DNA of 64,000 nucleotides. It comes from Blastococcus saxobsidens DD2. Lineage in GTDB: Bacteria; Actinomycetota; Actinomycetes; Mycobacteriales; Geodermatophilaceae. Positions 43,296 to 52,754 of the stretch are shown one piece after another; the first letter of the stretch is position 1; each line of letters opens with the position of its first letter. Location: positions 4,691,541 through 4,755,540 of the forward strand of contig NC_016943.1 of assembly GCF_000284015.1 (NCBI RefSeq), written 5' to 3'. The notes under the pieces were generated by a model that saw only the letters and a list, made by a program, of their open reading frames with translations, was not told the DNA's origin and made no database searches. The position numbers and the translations under genes are program-made.

Positions 43296-43703
43296 TTACA
43301 GTTCGGGGATGACGGGCAGCTGGCTGATGCGGATTGGTCCCCCGCGGTCGATGCAGAGATACCACGATTCCGTCCTCGCCGAGGGATCCTTCATCCTGTA
43401 CACGGGCGGATCCTTCCCCGGCCCCGCCAGGACCTTGGCCAGGTCCCACGACGCGAACGACCAGTGATCCGCTGCCGACGCTGCGGCGATCCCTACGCCG
43501 GCCACGAGGACGGGGGAGGGCCCTGCCAGGTCCGGAGCCGCGCACGATGAGCGGCTCGGGTGGCCGGCGTTGACCCAGCGCAGCCGGCCGGTGTCGACGT
43601 CCAGCTGGACAAGTGGGAGCCCCGAACCGAATCTGCCTATCAGGTTGCCGACGGTACCGGCGACGACACGGGCTGCCGATGGAGAAGCCGTGTTCGGTGT
43701 CAC
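43296..43703 (-). pseudogene. Fragment with SpoIIE/PP2C phosphatase segment
   Basis: One frame contains LPLVQLDVDTGRLRWVNAGHP, the hallmark of SpoIIE-type PP2C phosphatases. The family continues as EPLIVRGSGPG only in the next frame, so there is a frameshift at about 43575. The following 70 residues (SFASWDLAKVLAGPGKDPP, YLCIDRGGPIRISQ) are not recognised. It is probably a decayed gene. Nothing convincing fills 43704-44170. Confidence 0.4.
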
Positions 43704-44170
43704 GGTCTTGGCGCACCCTGAGAGCCTGCGGTCACCCTCCGCGCCAGCGGCACAGCAGGGACGTCACCGTGCCCCCGAGCCGCTCGGACCGACACACCCG
43801 GATCACACGGTGGTCCTGCGCCGGGGGTGGGAGCGGTACGGGCGCCACGCGGCCGACGCGGTCCTGCCGGGCGGGATTGCGCTGCCGAACCGCCCAGGTG
43901 CGGTCGTCGTCCTCCCTGCGCCGGTGATCGCCGGGCCGGATTCCTACTCGGGGGCAGCCGGCCCGGCTCCGATAGCTGCACCGGACAGCACCGGGTGGGC
44001 CTGGCACCTGGTCGTGCACCGGCTGTTCCGCCCGCGCCGGCCGTCCTGACCGGCCCGGTCGCCGGCGGGCGACGAGCACTACCTCCTGTCGCGGTAGCGG
44101 GAGCGACGAAGAGGCCGCCGGTCCCCTGCGTGGCGGCGGTGTTCTCTCACCCCGATGGGTTGAGCGTAGA

Positions 44171-44848
44171 TCAGTGGACGCGCAGATCGAACAGCTGGGC
44201 GATCGTCCGGAGGCTCGGCATGTCTGGCGTGATCGGTATGAACTCGAGCGGCAGCAGGGGGACGCGGTCGAAGACAGCCCAGCACTCCCACTGGCTGTTC
44301 AGCCGCGAGGCGTAACGAATCCCGGCATAGGACGACTCGCCGGTCTCGGGGTCGGTGGCGTTGTAGGTCCACGACGAGATGAGCCGCGTGATGCGCCGGT
44401 CGCCGCCGCGGACCACCGAGGTGTCGAGGTCGTGCACGCCGAGAGAGCCGAGGCCGAGCGCGAGTTCGTAGCGCAGGAACTGGAGGGTCTCGACGGCGTC
44501 GATGTCGAGGAAGGGTAGCGGCGCCTGCGCCTCGACCACGCGCACGGCCGTTCGGTGGAAGCGCCAGTCGGCCGGAATCGCCCCGACCTCCATGAAGCCA
44601 TTGGTGCGCCAGTCGGCCTGCAGCAAGGTACGCAGATGTGGCGCGGGCCGAAATCGGGCGAGGGTCTCGCCGAAGCAGCCGTCCAACGTGGTGGCGAAGT
44701 AGAGGACGTTGAAGGTGCCGTCCTGGGAGTCGAACCGGTTGTCTCCTGCGGTGCCGTCGGCCGGCCGGCGAGGAAGGTGCGGTGCGTCGCCCCGCCCGAC
44801 GCGCCAGATGCCGTCGGGCGGAGCAAACACTGACGCCGGCTCAACCAC
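44171..44848 (-). CDS. RES-domain toxin
   Basis: 225 aa from GTG 44848. It has the RES family layout: an early Arg in NRFDSQDGTFNVLYFA, Glu in GCFGETLARF, and Ser in GESSYAGIRYASR. RES toxins (MbcT/ParT type) degrade or transfer from NAD+. The start overlaps the upstream antitoxin stop by 8 bases, the usual antitoxin-toxin arrangement. Confidence 0.85.
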   Translation of the reverse strand: MVEPASVFAPPDGIWRVGRGDAPHLPRRPADGTAGDNRFDSQDGTFNVLYFATTLDGCFGETLARFRPAPHLRTLLQADWRTNGFMEVGAIPADWRFHRTAVRVVEAQAPLPFLDIDAVETLQFLRYELALGLGSLGVHDLDTSVVRGGDRRITRLISSWTYNATDPETGESSYAGIRYASRLNSQWECWAVFDRVPLLPLEFIPITPDMPSLRTIAQLFDLRVH

Positions 44849-45218
44849 CCGCGATGAACGCCCGGGCGGCGGTGAGCGCCTCCTTGAAGCGTCCTTCCCG
44901 GATCACATCAGCCGGGGCCTCGTCGTTGAGCTGCGGGTTGAGGCCCACGAACCATGCGCGTACGACGTGCACGCTCTCGTCACCCTGCAACAGGTGAACG
45001 ATCATCTGGGCGTGCCGAAGACGATCCTCGGCGTCCTGCCGCGGCTTGTTCTGCCCCGAGGCCCACGTCCCCACCGTCCTCGAGTCCTTGATGTTGGCGA
45101 TGTACGCGGTCAGGCGCTGACCCAGCACATCCTGCAGAAATCGTGCTGTGTCGGCGATGTTGAACGAGACCGCCTGCTCATGTGCACGAGCGATCTTCTC
45201 CTTGTTCGTGACGGGCAC
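44841..45218 (-). CDS. Xre/MbcA-type antitoxin of the RES pair (DUF2384-like)
   Basis: 125 aa from GTG 45218 behind GGAGGAGG. DTARFLQDVLGQRLTAYIAN, KDSRTVGTWASGQNKPRQDAEDRLRHAQ and VVRAWFVGLNPQLNDEAPADVI match the Xre-like HTH plus the toxin-binding C-terminal domain of RES antitoxins. It should both neutralise the toxin and repress the pair. Confidence 0.85.
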   Translation of the reverse strand: MPVTNKEKIARAHEQAVSFNIADTARFLQDVLGQRLTAYIANIKDSRTVGTWASGQNKPRQDAEDRLRHAQMIVHLLQGDESVHVVRAWFVGLNPQLNDEAPADVIREGRFKEALTAARAFIAGG

Positions 45219-45667
45219 GGGTCCCTCCTCCAGGGGTGACGACTCAACCATAGGGGGATGTACGGCAATCCGCACCCGGTTCTGGAGCGCAATCCCACCA
45301 GACTTCCCCCTGGGTTTCCAACGTTGTGACAGTCTGGGTTCCCCCCGAGGAACACACCGACCTACGCGCCGCTCGCGGCCAAGCCGCGCAGCGCGGGGCC
45401 GCACCTTGGCCGCTCCCCGGAATCCGGCTTGCTCCCGGCTGCGGCGGGCCGGGGGAAGGGGTGAGCCGCAGACCCATCCCGCGGGAACGCGCAGTGCCCT
45501 TCTGGCAACTCGCCGGATCCGGCAGCTCGGCCGGCTGCGTTGGGCGGCCGTCGTCGCCACGGGGCACAAACGGGGCACATGACGCTCCGATTGGCACTGC
45601 TGGACACTGATTGGATGGAGTGTGTCTTTGCAGGTCAGCAGCACAATCTCGCGAAAGGCCCTGGCCA
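45219..45667. other. Gene-free junction between the RES pair and the chromosomal fragment
   Basis: About 450 bases with no supported gene. The right edge coincides with the start of exonuclease III homology, so it contains a border of the accessory region. The antitoxin promoter should be at its left end. Confidence 0.45.
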
Positions 45668-45856
45668 GTGACCCCCACCCACACGTACTGGGACTACACC
45701 CAGCTGCGCTTCCCCCGCCGTGAGGGCATGCGGATCGACTTCGTGCTCGGCTCACCCGCCCTGGCCGAGCGGGTGACCGGCGCGTTCATCGACCGCCAGG
45801 AGCGCAAGGGCAAGGGCGCCAGCGACCACGCCCCGGTCGTCGTCGACCTCAGGTAG
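45668..45856 (+). pseudogene. xth: Exonuclease III, C-terminal fragment
   Basis: 62 codons: THTYWDYTQLRFPRREGMRIDF, VLGSPALAERV, FIDRQERKGKGASDHAPVVVDL. These are the last conserved blocks of exodeoxyribonuclease III, with the catalytic SDH at the end. The N-terminal 200 residues are missing, so the fragment is inactive. It is followed 8 bases later by yaaA, a natural neighbour. Confidence 0.85.
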
Positions 45857-45864
45857 GGGTCGGC

Positions 45865-46611
45865 GTGCTCGTCCTGCTCCCCCCGTCGGAGACCAAGGCC
45901 CCCGGCGGGGACGGCCCGCCACTGGACCTCCCCGCGCTGACGGCTCCGGAGCTGACGCCGGTGCGCACGGAACTCGCCGGCGTTCTGGTGGCGCTCGCCG
46001 GCGACGTGCCGGCCTCGCGCGCCGCGCTGGGCCTGTCCCCGAGGCAGGACGACGAGATCGCCCGCAACGCCACCCTGCTCACGGCCGGCACGCTGCCGGC
46101 CCTGCAGCGGTACACCGGGGTGCTCTACGACGCCCTGGACGTCAGCTCGCTGACCCGGGCGCAGCGGGCCCGGGCCGACCGCCGGCTGGCCGTCGGATCG
46201 GCGCTGTTCGGACTGGTCGGCGCGGCCGACCGGATCCCGGCCTACCGCCTGTCGGCGGGGTCGGCGCTGCCCGGCCTGCCCACCCTGCGTTCCCTCTGGA
46301 AGCCGGCGCTGGGACCGGTGCTCGCCGGCACCGGGGGTCTGGTCGTCGACCTGCGCAGCGGCTCCTACGCCGCCCTGGCCCCGGTGCCGGGCGCGGTCAC
46401 CGTCACCGTGCTGAGCGAGCGGGCCGACGGCACCCGGTCCGTGGTCAGCCACTTCAACAAGGCGCACAAGGGCCGGCTGGCCCGCCTGCTGGCCACCACC
46501 ACCGCCGAGCCGGACGACGTCGTGCGGCTCAGGAGGCTGCTGAGGCGGGCGGGGTTGCACGTGGAACATGACGGCGGCGACGCGCTCGTGCTGGTCGTCC
46601 CGGCCGACTGA
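45865..46611 (+). CDS. yaaA: Peroxide stress protein YaaA (DUF328)
   Basis: 248 aa from GTG 45865. LVLLPPSETK at the N-terminus, a central RYTGVLYDALD and SHFNKAHKGRLAR near the C-terminus are the YaaA signatures. The family lowers free iron and limits hydrogen-peroxide damage and binds unusual DNA structures. It probably depended on the upstream xth promoter, which has been lost here. Confidence 0.88.
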   Translation: MLVLLPPSETKAPGGDGPPLDLPALTAPELTPVRTELAGVLVALAGDVPASRAALGLSPRQDDEIARNATLLTAGTLPALQRYTGVLYDALDVSSLTRAQRARADRRLAVGSALFGLVGAADRIPAYRLSAGSALPGLPTLRSLWKPALGPVLAGTGGLVVDLRSGSYAALAPVPGAVTVTVLSERADGTRSVVSHFNKAHKGRLARLLATTTAEPDDVVRLRRLLRRAGLHVEHDGGDALVLVVPAD

Positions 46612-46641
46612 GGCCGAGATTTCGCCGACCGGCCCCGCGGT

Positions 46642-46657
46642 CGGTTGCGCGCAACCG
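46642..46657. repeat. 16-bp perfect palindrome between yaaA and the phosphatase gene
   Basis: CGGTTGCGCGCAACCG is fully self-complementary. It lies 31 bases past the yaaA stop and 95 bases before the next start, so it may be a terminator or an operator. Confidence 0.5.
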
Positions 46658-46751
46658 TCCCGCCGTGACATAACTGCGGGGACCACGCCACCCGAACATC
46701 CGCGGTGCGCTGGTGCAGGCATCCGGCGACGGCCGGGGCAGAAGGGCTTCG

Positions 46752-49352
46752 GTGAACGGAACGGACCGCACGGTCGACGTCGGGCATCGCCTCGGCGACC
46801 GCGCGGCGGCCCAGCTGCTCGCTGACCGGAAGCGGGTCGAGGCCGCACAGCAGCTGCTCCCCCGGACCGACCGGGACGGGCTGCACCGGCTCGCCGCGCT
46901 GGCCGCCCGCCTGCTGGGCACCTCGGGCAGCCAGGTCTCGCTGCTGAGCGACGTGCAACTGGTGGCCGCCGGCACGGGGGACGCGGCCGTGGGCTGCACC
47001 GGCCCGCTCGAAGAGTCCCTCTGCACGGTGACCGCGGCGCTGCCGGCCGGCGATGCACTCGTCGTGACCGACGCCCGCTGCGATGCGCGCGTCAACGACC
47101 TGCCGCCGGTGCGGAACGGCGTCGTGGGTTCCTACCTCGGCACCGCGCTGACCGATGCGGCCGGCCGGCCGATCGGCGCGCTCTGCGTCTTCGACCCGGA
47201 GCCGCGCCCGTGGGCAACCTCGGAGATCGCGCTCCTGCGGCAGCTCGCCGCCTCGGTGGTGACCGAGCTGGAGCTGTCCGCCCTGCTGCGCCGGTACGAG
47301 AACGACCGGGTGCGCTGGGAGCTGGCCACCGAGGCCGGCGGGGTCGGCACCTTCGACTGGGACCTGGACAGCGGCCAGCTGATCTGGGACGAGCAGCTGA
47401 TCACGATGTTCGGCTACGACGTCGAGAATTTCGACCAGACGATCGAGGCGTTCCACGAGCGGCTGCACCCCGACGACCGCGACTGGGTGGGGGAGGCCCT
47501 GCAGCACGCCATCGAGACGTGCGGCGACCTCGACCTGACGTACCGCGTGGTGCGGCCCGACGGCGAGATGCGCTGGGTGCACGCCCGCGGCCGGGCACTG
47601 CCCGACCACCGCGACTCCGCGGTCCGGGTGCTCGGCGCCGCGTTCGACATCACCGGTGAGCGCGAGGCCGCCACCCTGGTCACCCGGACGCTCGAGGCGA
47701 TGCCGGCCGGCTTCTACAGCCTGGACCGGGAGTGGCGGTTCACCCACGTCAACGCCGAGGCCGAGCGGCTGCTGCAGGCCAGCCGCGACGAGCTGCTGGG
47801 CCGGGTGCTCTGGGAAGCCTTCCCCGCCGCGCTGAACAGCGTCTTCGAGGACGGCTACCGCGAGGCCGTGCGCACCGGCCAGCCCGTCTCGTTCGACGCC
47901 TACTACCCGCCGCCGCTGGACGGGTGGTACGAGCTGCGCGCCTGGCCGAGCCCCGACGGCCTGTCGGTCTACTTCCTCGAGGTCACCGCGCGCCGCCGCA
48001 TGCAGGAGCAGGCGGAGCGGTCCGCCCAGCGGCTGGCGCTGCTGGCCAACATCAGCGCCGACCTCGCGGGAGGTCTCGACCAGCAGGTCGCGATGGCGCA
48101 CCTGCCCGAGCTCGTCGTCCCCGCACTGGCCGACTTCTGCATCGTCACCGTGGTCGACCCCGAGGGCCGCCCGCAGGACGTCGGGTGCTGGCACCGCGAC
48201 CCGGAGATGCGGCCGGTGCTGGAGCGCTACACCCAGGTCCGCCTGGACGCCATGCCGGCCGGCTCCCCCGCGGCCATGTCCCTGCGCACCGGCCAGCAGA
48301 ACCGCACCCCCGGCCCGGCCGTGCTCGACCTGATGGCCCCGGGCGAGGCACGCGACCTGCTCGCCCGGCTGGCGCCGCGGGAGGCGGTCATCCTCCCGAT
48401 GCGCGGCCGCAACCGCACGCTAGGTCTGCTGACCATGTACTACGGCCAGAACACTCCGATGCTGGCCGACAACGTGGCGACCGCACAGGAAGTGGCCGAT
48501 CGGGCGGGCCTGGCGCTGGACAACAGCCGGCTCTACAGCACGCAGCAGCAGCTCGCCGAGGGCCTCCAGCGCAGTCTGCTCACCGAGCCGCCCGAGCCCG
48601 ACCACGCCGAGATCGCGGTGCGGTACCTGCCGGCCGCCGAGGCGGCCCGCGTGGGCGGCGACTGGTACGACGCCTTTCTGCAGCCCGGCGGGGCGACCAT
48701 GCTCGTGATCGGCGACGTCGTCGGCCACGACACCGAGGCCGCGGCCGCCATGGGCCAGCTGCGCGGGCTGCTGCGCGGGGTGGCCACCTACAGCGACGCC
48801 GGGCCGATGGAGGTGCTGCGGGGACTGGACGCCTCGATGACCACGCTGCAGATCCCGACGCTGGCGACCGCCGCCGTGGCCCGGTTCGAGCAGACCGCCG
48901 ACGAGTTCCGGAGCGGCGTCACCCGCATGCGGTGGGCCAACGCCGGGCACCTGCCACCGTTGGTGATCGAGCCCGACGGCGCCGTGTCGGAGCTGGCCGA
49001 GTGGACCGGCGACCTGCTGCTCGGGGTCGATGCGAGCACCCGCCGCCGGGAATCGGTGGTCACCCTCCGGCGTGGCTCGACGGTGCTGCTGTACACCGAC
49101 GGCCTCGTCGAGCGCCGCGACTCCGACCTCGACGCAGGGATCCTGCGGCTGCGGGAGGCGCTGGTCGAGCTGGCCGACCTGCCGCTCCAGGACCTGCTGG
49201 ACGAGCTGATCGAACGGCTGGTGCACGGCCGGCCCGAGGACGACGTCGCCCTCGTCGCCGTCCGGCTGCACCCGCAGGACCGGCCCCGCCCCGCCGAGGC
49301 GGGGCCCCGTCGGGTCCCCCCGACCGTGCCGCCGGAGCCCTTCCCCGGCTGA
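46752..49352 (+). CDS. GAF-PAS-PAS-GAF-PP2C (SpoIIE) phosphatase
   Basis: 866 aa from GTG 46752 behind GAAGGG. Domain order: GAF (about 35-190), PAS with PAC (200-310, TFDWDLDSGQLIWDEQ), PAS (320-430, MPAGFYSLDREW), GAF (450-610), then the SpoIIE PP2C domain (620-840) with GGDWYDAF, GDVVGHDTEAA, RWANAGHLPPLV, YTDGLVERR and EDDVALVAVR. The metal-binding aspartates are present. It should dephosphorylate STAS anti-sigma antagonists in response to small-molecule or redox/light signals sensed by the PAS/GAF part. Confidence 0.9.
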   Translation: MNGTDRTVDVGHRLGDRAAAQLLADRKRVEAAQQLLPRTDRDGLHRLAALAARLLGTSGSQVSLLSDVQLVAAGTGDAAVGCTGPLEESLCTVTAALPAGDALVVTDARCDARVNDLPPVRNGVVGSYLGTALTDAAGRPIGALCVFDPEPRPWATSEIALLRQLAASVVTELELSALLRRYENDRVRWELATEAGGVGTFDWDLDSGQLIWDEQLITMFGYDVENFDQTIEAFHERLHPDDRDWVGEALQHAIETCGDLDLTYRVVRPDGEMRWVHARGRALPDHRDSAVRVLGAAFDITGEREAATLVTRTLEAMPAGFYSLDREWRFTHVNAEAERLLQASRDELLGRVLWEAFPAALNSVFEDGYREAVRTGQPVSFDAYYPPPLDGWYELRAWPSPDGLSVYFLEVTARRRMQEQAERSAQRLALLANISADLAGGLDQQVAMAHLPELVVPALADFCIVTVVDPEGRPQDVGCWHRDPEMRPVLERYTQVRLDAMPAGSPAAMSLRTGQQNRTPGPAVLDLMAPGEARDLLARLAPREAVILPMRGRNRTLGLLTMYYGQNTPMLADNVATAQEVADRAGLALDNSRLYSTQQQLAEGLQRSLLTEPPEPDHAEIAVRYLPAAEAARVGGDWYDAFLQPGGATMLVIGDVVGHDTEAAAAMGQLRGLLRGVATYSDAGPMEVLRGLDASMTTLQIPTLATAAVARFEQTADEFRSGVTRMRWANAGHLPPLVIEPDGAVSELAEWTGDLLLGVDASTRRRESVVTLRRGSTVLLYTDGLVERRDSDLDAGILRLREALVELADLPLQDLLDELIERLVHGRPEDDVALVAVRLHPQDRPRPAEAGPRRVPPTVPPEPFPG

Positions 49353-49362
49353 GTCTGGACCC

Positions 49363-49438
49363 GGCCACGTAGGCATAGGAAGCTTTGCCTACGGAATCGG
49401 CGGCACATGCATATGCATAGCTTCCTACGCCTGTGGCC
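49363..49438. terminator. Bidirectional terminator between the phosphatase and helicase genes
   Basis: GGCCACGTAGGCATAGGAAG (49363 on) pairs with 49419-49438 over about 20 bases with one bulge and one mismatch. A smaller GTAGGCA/TGCCTAC hairpin lies inside. It occupies the whole gap between two convergent genes. Confidence 0.7.
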
Positions 49439-49441
49439 AGA

Positions 49442-51127
49442 TCACGCGCGGTCCCGCCGGACCTGGGCCTTGCGCCCCTTGATCATGGTGGCGCGGAGGG
49501 CCTGCACGACCTCGTCGGCCGCCGACTCGGGGACCTCGACCAGCGCGAACCGCTGGTGGATTTCGATCGACCCGACGTCCCGCCCGGTCAGGCCGGTCTC
49601 CCCGGTGATGGCGCCCACCAGGTCCCCCGGGCGGATACCGGCGTCCCGTCCGACCCCGACGAAGAGACGGGTGGCGGCGCCGCCCCCCGACCGCGCCCGG
49701 GCCGGCGGCTTCCGGTCGCCGCCCCGGCCGGCCGGTGCCCTGGCACCGTCCCGTTCGGGGCGGAAGGAGACCTGCGGGATCTCCTCGTCGTCGTCGACCG
49801 GGCCTGCCGCCTCGTGCGCCAGCTTCACCGCCGCCAGCGCGACCTCCATGAGGTCGAACTCGTCGGTGAGCGTCTCGACGACCACCCGGAAGCGGTCCAG
49901 GTCGTCGGTGAGCAGGCTCTCCCGGAGCGCACCCCGGGTGAGGTCCAGCCGGCGGGCCCGCAGGTCGGCGACGGTCGGCACCTTCTCGACGGCGATGGGA
50001 GCGCCGGCGACCTTCTCGATGGTCTTGAGCATCCGGTGCTCGCGCGGCTCGGCCAGCGTGATCGCCACACCCTCGCGCCCGGCGCGGCCCACCCGGCCGA
50101 TGCGGTGCACGTAGGACTCCGGCGCCGAGGGGACGTCGTAGTTGACGACGTGGGTGAGCTGCTCGATGTCCAGACCGCGCGCGGCGACGTCGGTGGCGAC
50201 CAGCAGCTCCGCCGTCCCACCGCGCAGCCGGCCCATCACGCGGTCGCGCTGCTCCTGGCTCATCCCGCCGTGCAGGGCCTCGGCGCGGTAGCCGCGGCCG
50301 TTGAGGGTCTCGGTGAGCGAGTCGACCTCCTCGCGGGTGCGGCAGAAGACGATCGCCGCGGTGGGCGCCTCGACGTCGAGGATGCGGCCCAGCGCGGCCG
50401 GCTTGGCGCCGCGGGGCACGACGTAGGCGGTCTGCCGCACCCGCGGCGCCTCCCCCGGCGCGGCCTTCTCCCGGCCGAGGGCGATCCGCACCGGGTCCCG
50501 CAGGTGGCGGCGGGCCAGGGCGTCGAGCCGGCGGGGCATCGTGGCGGAGAACAGCACGGTCTGCCGCTGCTCGGGCGTCTCGTCGAGGATCGCCTCGAGG
50601 TCCTCGGCGAATCCCATGTCGAGCATCTCGTCGGCCTCGTCCAGCACCACGGTGGCGATCTCGCCCAGCTGCAGGGCGCCGCGGTTCAGCAGGTCCAGCG
50701 CCCGGCCCGGGGTGGCGACGACGACGTCGACCCCCGACTCGAGCGAGCGCAGCTGCCGGACGATCGGGGCGCCGCCGTAGACGGGGAGCACCCGGGCGCC
50801 CAGCTCGCGGCCGTAGCGGTGCAGCGCCTCCGACACCTGCACGGCGAGCTCGCGGGTGGGCACGAGCACCAGCGCCACGGGCGGTCGATCGGTGCGGTGC
50901 GCGGGCAGCCGCTGCAGCACCGGCAGCGAGAAGGCCGCCGTCTTGCCGGTGCCGGTGGCGGCCTGGCCCAGCAGGTCGCGCCCCTCGGCCAGCGGCGGGA
51001 TCGCCTCCTGCTGGATGGGGGTGGGCTCCTCGTAGCCCAGGGCGGTCAGTGCGTTCAGCAGCTCCGGACGCAGGCCCAGGTCCTCGAACGTCACGTGGTC
51101 ACCGGAAGTGGCTCGTTCGTCGGTCAT
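49442..51127 (-). CDS. deaD: DEAD-box RNA helicase (DeaD/CsdA type)
   Basis: 561 aa from ATG 51127. Motifs are PTPIQ, AATGTGKTAAF, PTRELA, TPGRALD, VLDEADEMLDMGF, SAT, IVFCRTREE, ATDVAARGLDIE and HRIGRVGRAG. A C-terminal DbpA-like RNA-binding domain (RLFVGVGRDAGIRPGDLVGAI) follows a basic Gly/Arg-rich linker. It remodels RNA in ribosome assembly and mRNA decay. Confidence 0.93.
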   Translation of the reverse strand: MTDERATSGDHVTFEDLGLRPELLNALTALGYEEPTPIQQEAIPPLAEGRDLLGQAATGTGKTAAFSLPVLQRLPAHRTDRPPVALVLVPTRELAVQVSEALHRYGRELGARVLPVYGGAPIVRQLRSLESGVDVVVATPGRALDLLNRGALQLGEIATVVLDEADEMLDMGFAEDLEAILDETPEQRQTVLFSATMPRRLDALARRHLRDPVRIALGREKAAPGEAPRVRQTAYVVPRGAKPAALGRILDVEAPTAAIVFCRTREEVDSLTETLNGRGYRAEALHGGMSQEQRDRVMGRLRGGTAELLVATDVAARGLDIEQLTHVVNYDVPSAPESYVHRIGRVGRAGREGVAITLAEPREHRMLKTIEKVAGAPIAVEKVPTVADLRARRLDLTRGALRESLLTDDLDRFRVVVETLTDEFDLMEVALAAVKLAHEAAGPVDDDEEIPQVSFRPERDGARAPAGRGGDRKPPARARSGGGAATRLFVGVGRDAGIRPGDLVGAITGETGLTGRDVGSIEIHQRFALVEVPESAADEVVQALRATMIKGRKAQVRRDRA

Positions 51128-51190
51128 CGCCACCCATCGTTCCCCGGACGCCGCGGCCTCGCGCATCCGGTCGTCTGGCACGCTGCCGGG

Positions 51191-52609
51191 ATGACCGCCG
51201 ACGACGACCTCTGCACCCGCCCGGCGACCGAGCTCGCCGCCCTGGTACGCGACCGCGAGGTCTCGGCCCGGGAGCTGCTCGAGGCGCACCTGGCCCGCAT
51301 CGAGCGGCTGAACCCGCAGGTGAACGCCGTCGTGACCCTCGACGCGGAGGGCGCGCGGGCGGCCGCCGACGCGGCGGATGCCGCCCAGGCCGCCGGCGAG
51401 CCGCTGCGTCCGCTGCACGGCCTGCCGGTGGCGCACAAGGACACCCACGCCACCGGCGGCATGCGGACGACCTGGGGCTCGCCCCTGCACGCCGACACGG
51501 TGCCGCTGCGCGACGAGCTGGTGGTGGCCCGCATGGCGGCCGCCGGAGCGATCCGCGTCGGCAAGACCAACGTGCCCGAGTTCGCGGCCGGCTCGCACAC
51601 GTTCAACACCCTGTTCGGCGCCACCCACAACCCCTACCGGCACGGGTTGTCGGCGGGCGGCTCCTCCGGCGGGGGCGCGGCCGCGCTGGCCGCCGGGTTC
51701 GTCCCGCTGGCCGACGGCAGCGACATGGGCGGCTCGCTGCGCAACCCGGCCGCCTTCTGCAACGTCGTGGGGCTGCGCCCGACCCCGGGCCGGGTGCCGA
51801 CCTGGCCGGCGCCGATGGCGTGGTCGCAGCTGTCCGTGCAGGGCCCGATGGGGCGGACGGTCGCCGACGTCGCGCTGCAGATGTCGGTCCTCGCCGGGCC
51901 GGACCGCCGGGTGCCGATCGCGCTGGACGACGACCCGGCCGGTCTCGCCGCTCCGCTGCCCGAACGGCTCGACGGCCTGCGCGTCGCATGGGCGCCCGAC
52001 CTCGGCGGCCGCGTCACCGTGGACCCGGCGATCGTCTCGGTGCTCGCCGCCTCGGTACGGGTGTTCGAGGACCTGGGCGCCACCGTCGAGGACGACTGCC
52101 CCGACCTGTCCGGTGCCGACGAGGTGTTCGGGACGCTGCGGGCCTGGCTGTTCGACACGAACTTCTCCGAGCTGGCGCGGCGGCACCCGGACCAGGTGAA
52201 GGAGTCGATCCGCTGGAACGCCGGGCTGGGCGCGCAGCTGAGCGGCGCCGACCTGGCGCGCGCGGAGCAGCTGCACACGAAGCTGCACGAGCGGATGGTC
52301 GCCTTCTTCGAGCGCTACGACGTGCTGCTCGCCCCGACGACGCAGGTGCTGCCCTTCCCGGTGGAGATCGAGTACCCGACCGAGATCGCCGGCGTCCACC
52401 AGGAGAACTACCTGGAGTGGATGCGCTCGTGCACCGTCATCTCGGCGACCGGCTGCCCGGCGCTGTCGGTGCCCGGCGGGTTCACCCCCGACGGGCTGCC
52501 GGTGGGTTTGCAGGTCGTGGGGCCGCCGCGCGCCGACCGGCGGGTGCTCGAGGTCGGGCACGCCTTCGAGCAGGCCACCGGCTTCGGCCGCCGTCGCCCC
52601 GCCCTCTGA
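51191..52609 (+). CDS. Amidase (amidase signature family)
   Basis: 472 aa from ATG 51191. The Ser-cisSer-Lys triad is visible: K in GLPVAHKDTHAT, the GSSGGG loop in SAGGSSGGGAAALAAG, and the nucleophile Ser in ADGSDMGGSLRNPA. The C-terminal ATGCPALSVPGG and LPVGLQVVGP are standard. Substrate is not predictable; it lacks GatBC context, so it is not likely GatA. Confidence 0.9.
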   Translation: MTADDDLCTRPATELAALVRDREVSARELLEAHLARIERLNPQVNAVVTLDAEGARAAADAADAAQAAGEPLRPLHGLPVAHKDTHATGGMRTTWGSPLHADTVPLRDELVVARMAAAGAIRVGKTNVPEFAAGSHTFNTLFGATHNPYRHGLSAGGSSGGGAAALAAGFVPLADGSDMGGSLRNPAAFCNVVGLRPTPGRVPTWPAPMAWSQLSVQGPMGRTVADVALQMSVLAGPDRRVPIALDDDPAGLAAPLPERLDGLRVAWAPDLGGRVTVDPAIVSVLAASVRVFEDLGATVEDDCPDLSGADEVFGTLRAWLFDTNFSELARRHPDQVKESIRWNAGLGAQLSGADLARAEQLHTKLHERMVAFFERYDVLLAPTTQVLPFPVEIEYPTEIAGVHQENYLEWMRSCTVISATGCPALSVPGGFTPDGLPVGLQVVGPPRADRRVLEVGHAFEQATGFGRRRPAL

Positions 52610-52623
52610 AGTCCTCTAGATCT

Positions 52624-52643
52624 TTCTAGCACTCGAGCTAGAG
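52624..52643. promoter_or_regulatory. CTAG-type palindrome, copy A
   Basis: TTCTAG-N8-CTAGAG, the same 20-bp layout as three copies at 61601, 61718 and 61816. It sits just after the amidase stop, in a gap between convergent genes, with no obvious promoter role here. Confidence 0.5.
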
Positions 52644-52689
52644 GAGTCCATGCGCCGCGAGATCCAGGACACGCGCCGAGTGATACGAC

Positions 52690-52720
52690 GTCGTGGCCAT
52701 CAGCGGCTGATGGCCACGAC
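52690..52720. terminator. Perfect hairpin between amidase and zwf
   Basis: GTCGTGGCCATCAGC at 52690-52704 is the exact complement of 52706-52720, leaving a one-base centre. It ends both convergent transcripts. Confidence 0.8.
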
Positions 52721-52754
52721 TCCGTAGCACTCGAGGAAGGGCGGGGCGCCTCGG

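Noticed and set aside
43570-44049. Plus-strand 159-codon frame
   Set aside because: It overlaps the SpoIIE-like fragment, has no ribosome site, and its Pro/Arg-rich product shows no family resemblance.
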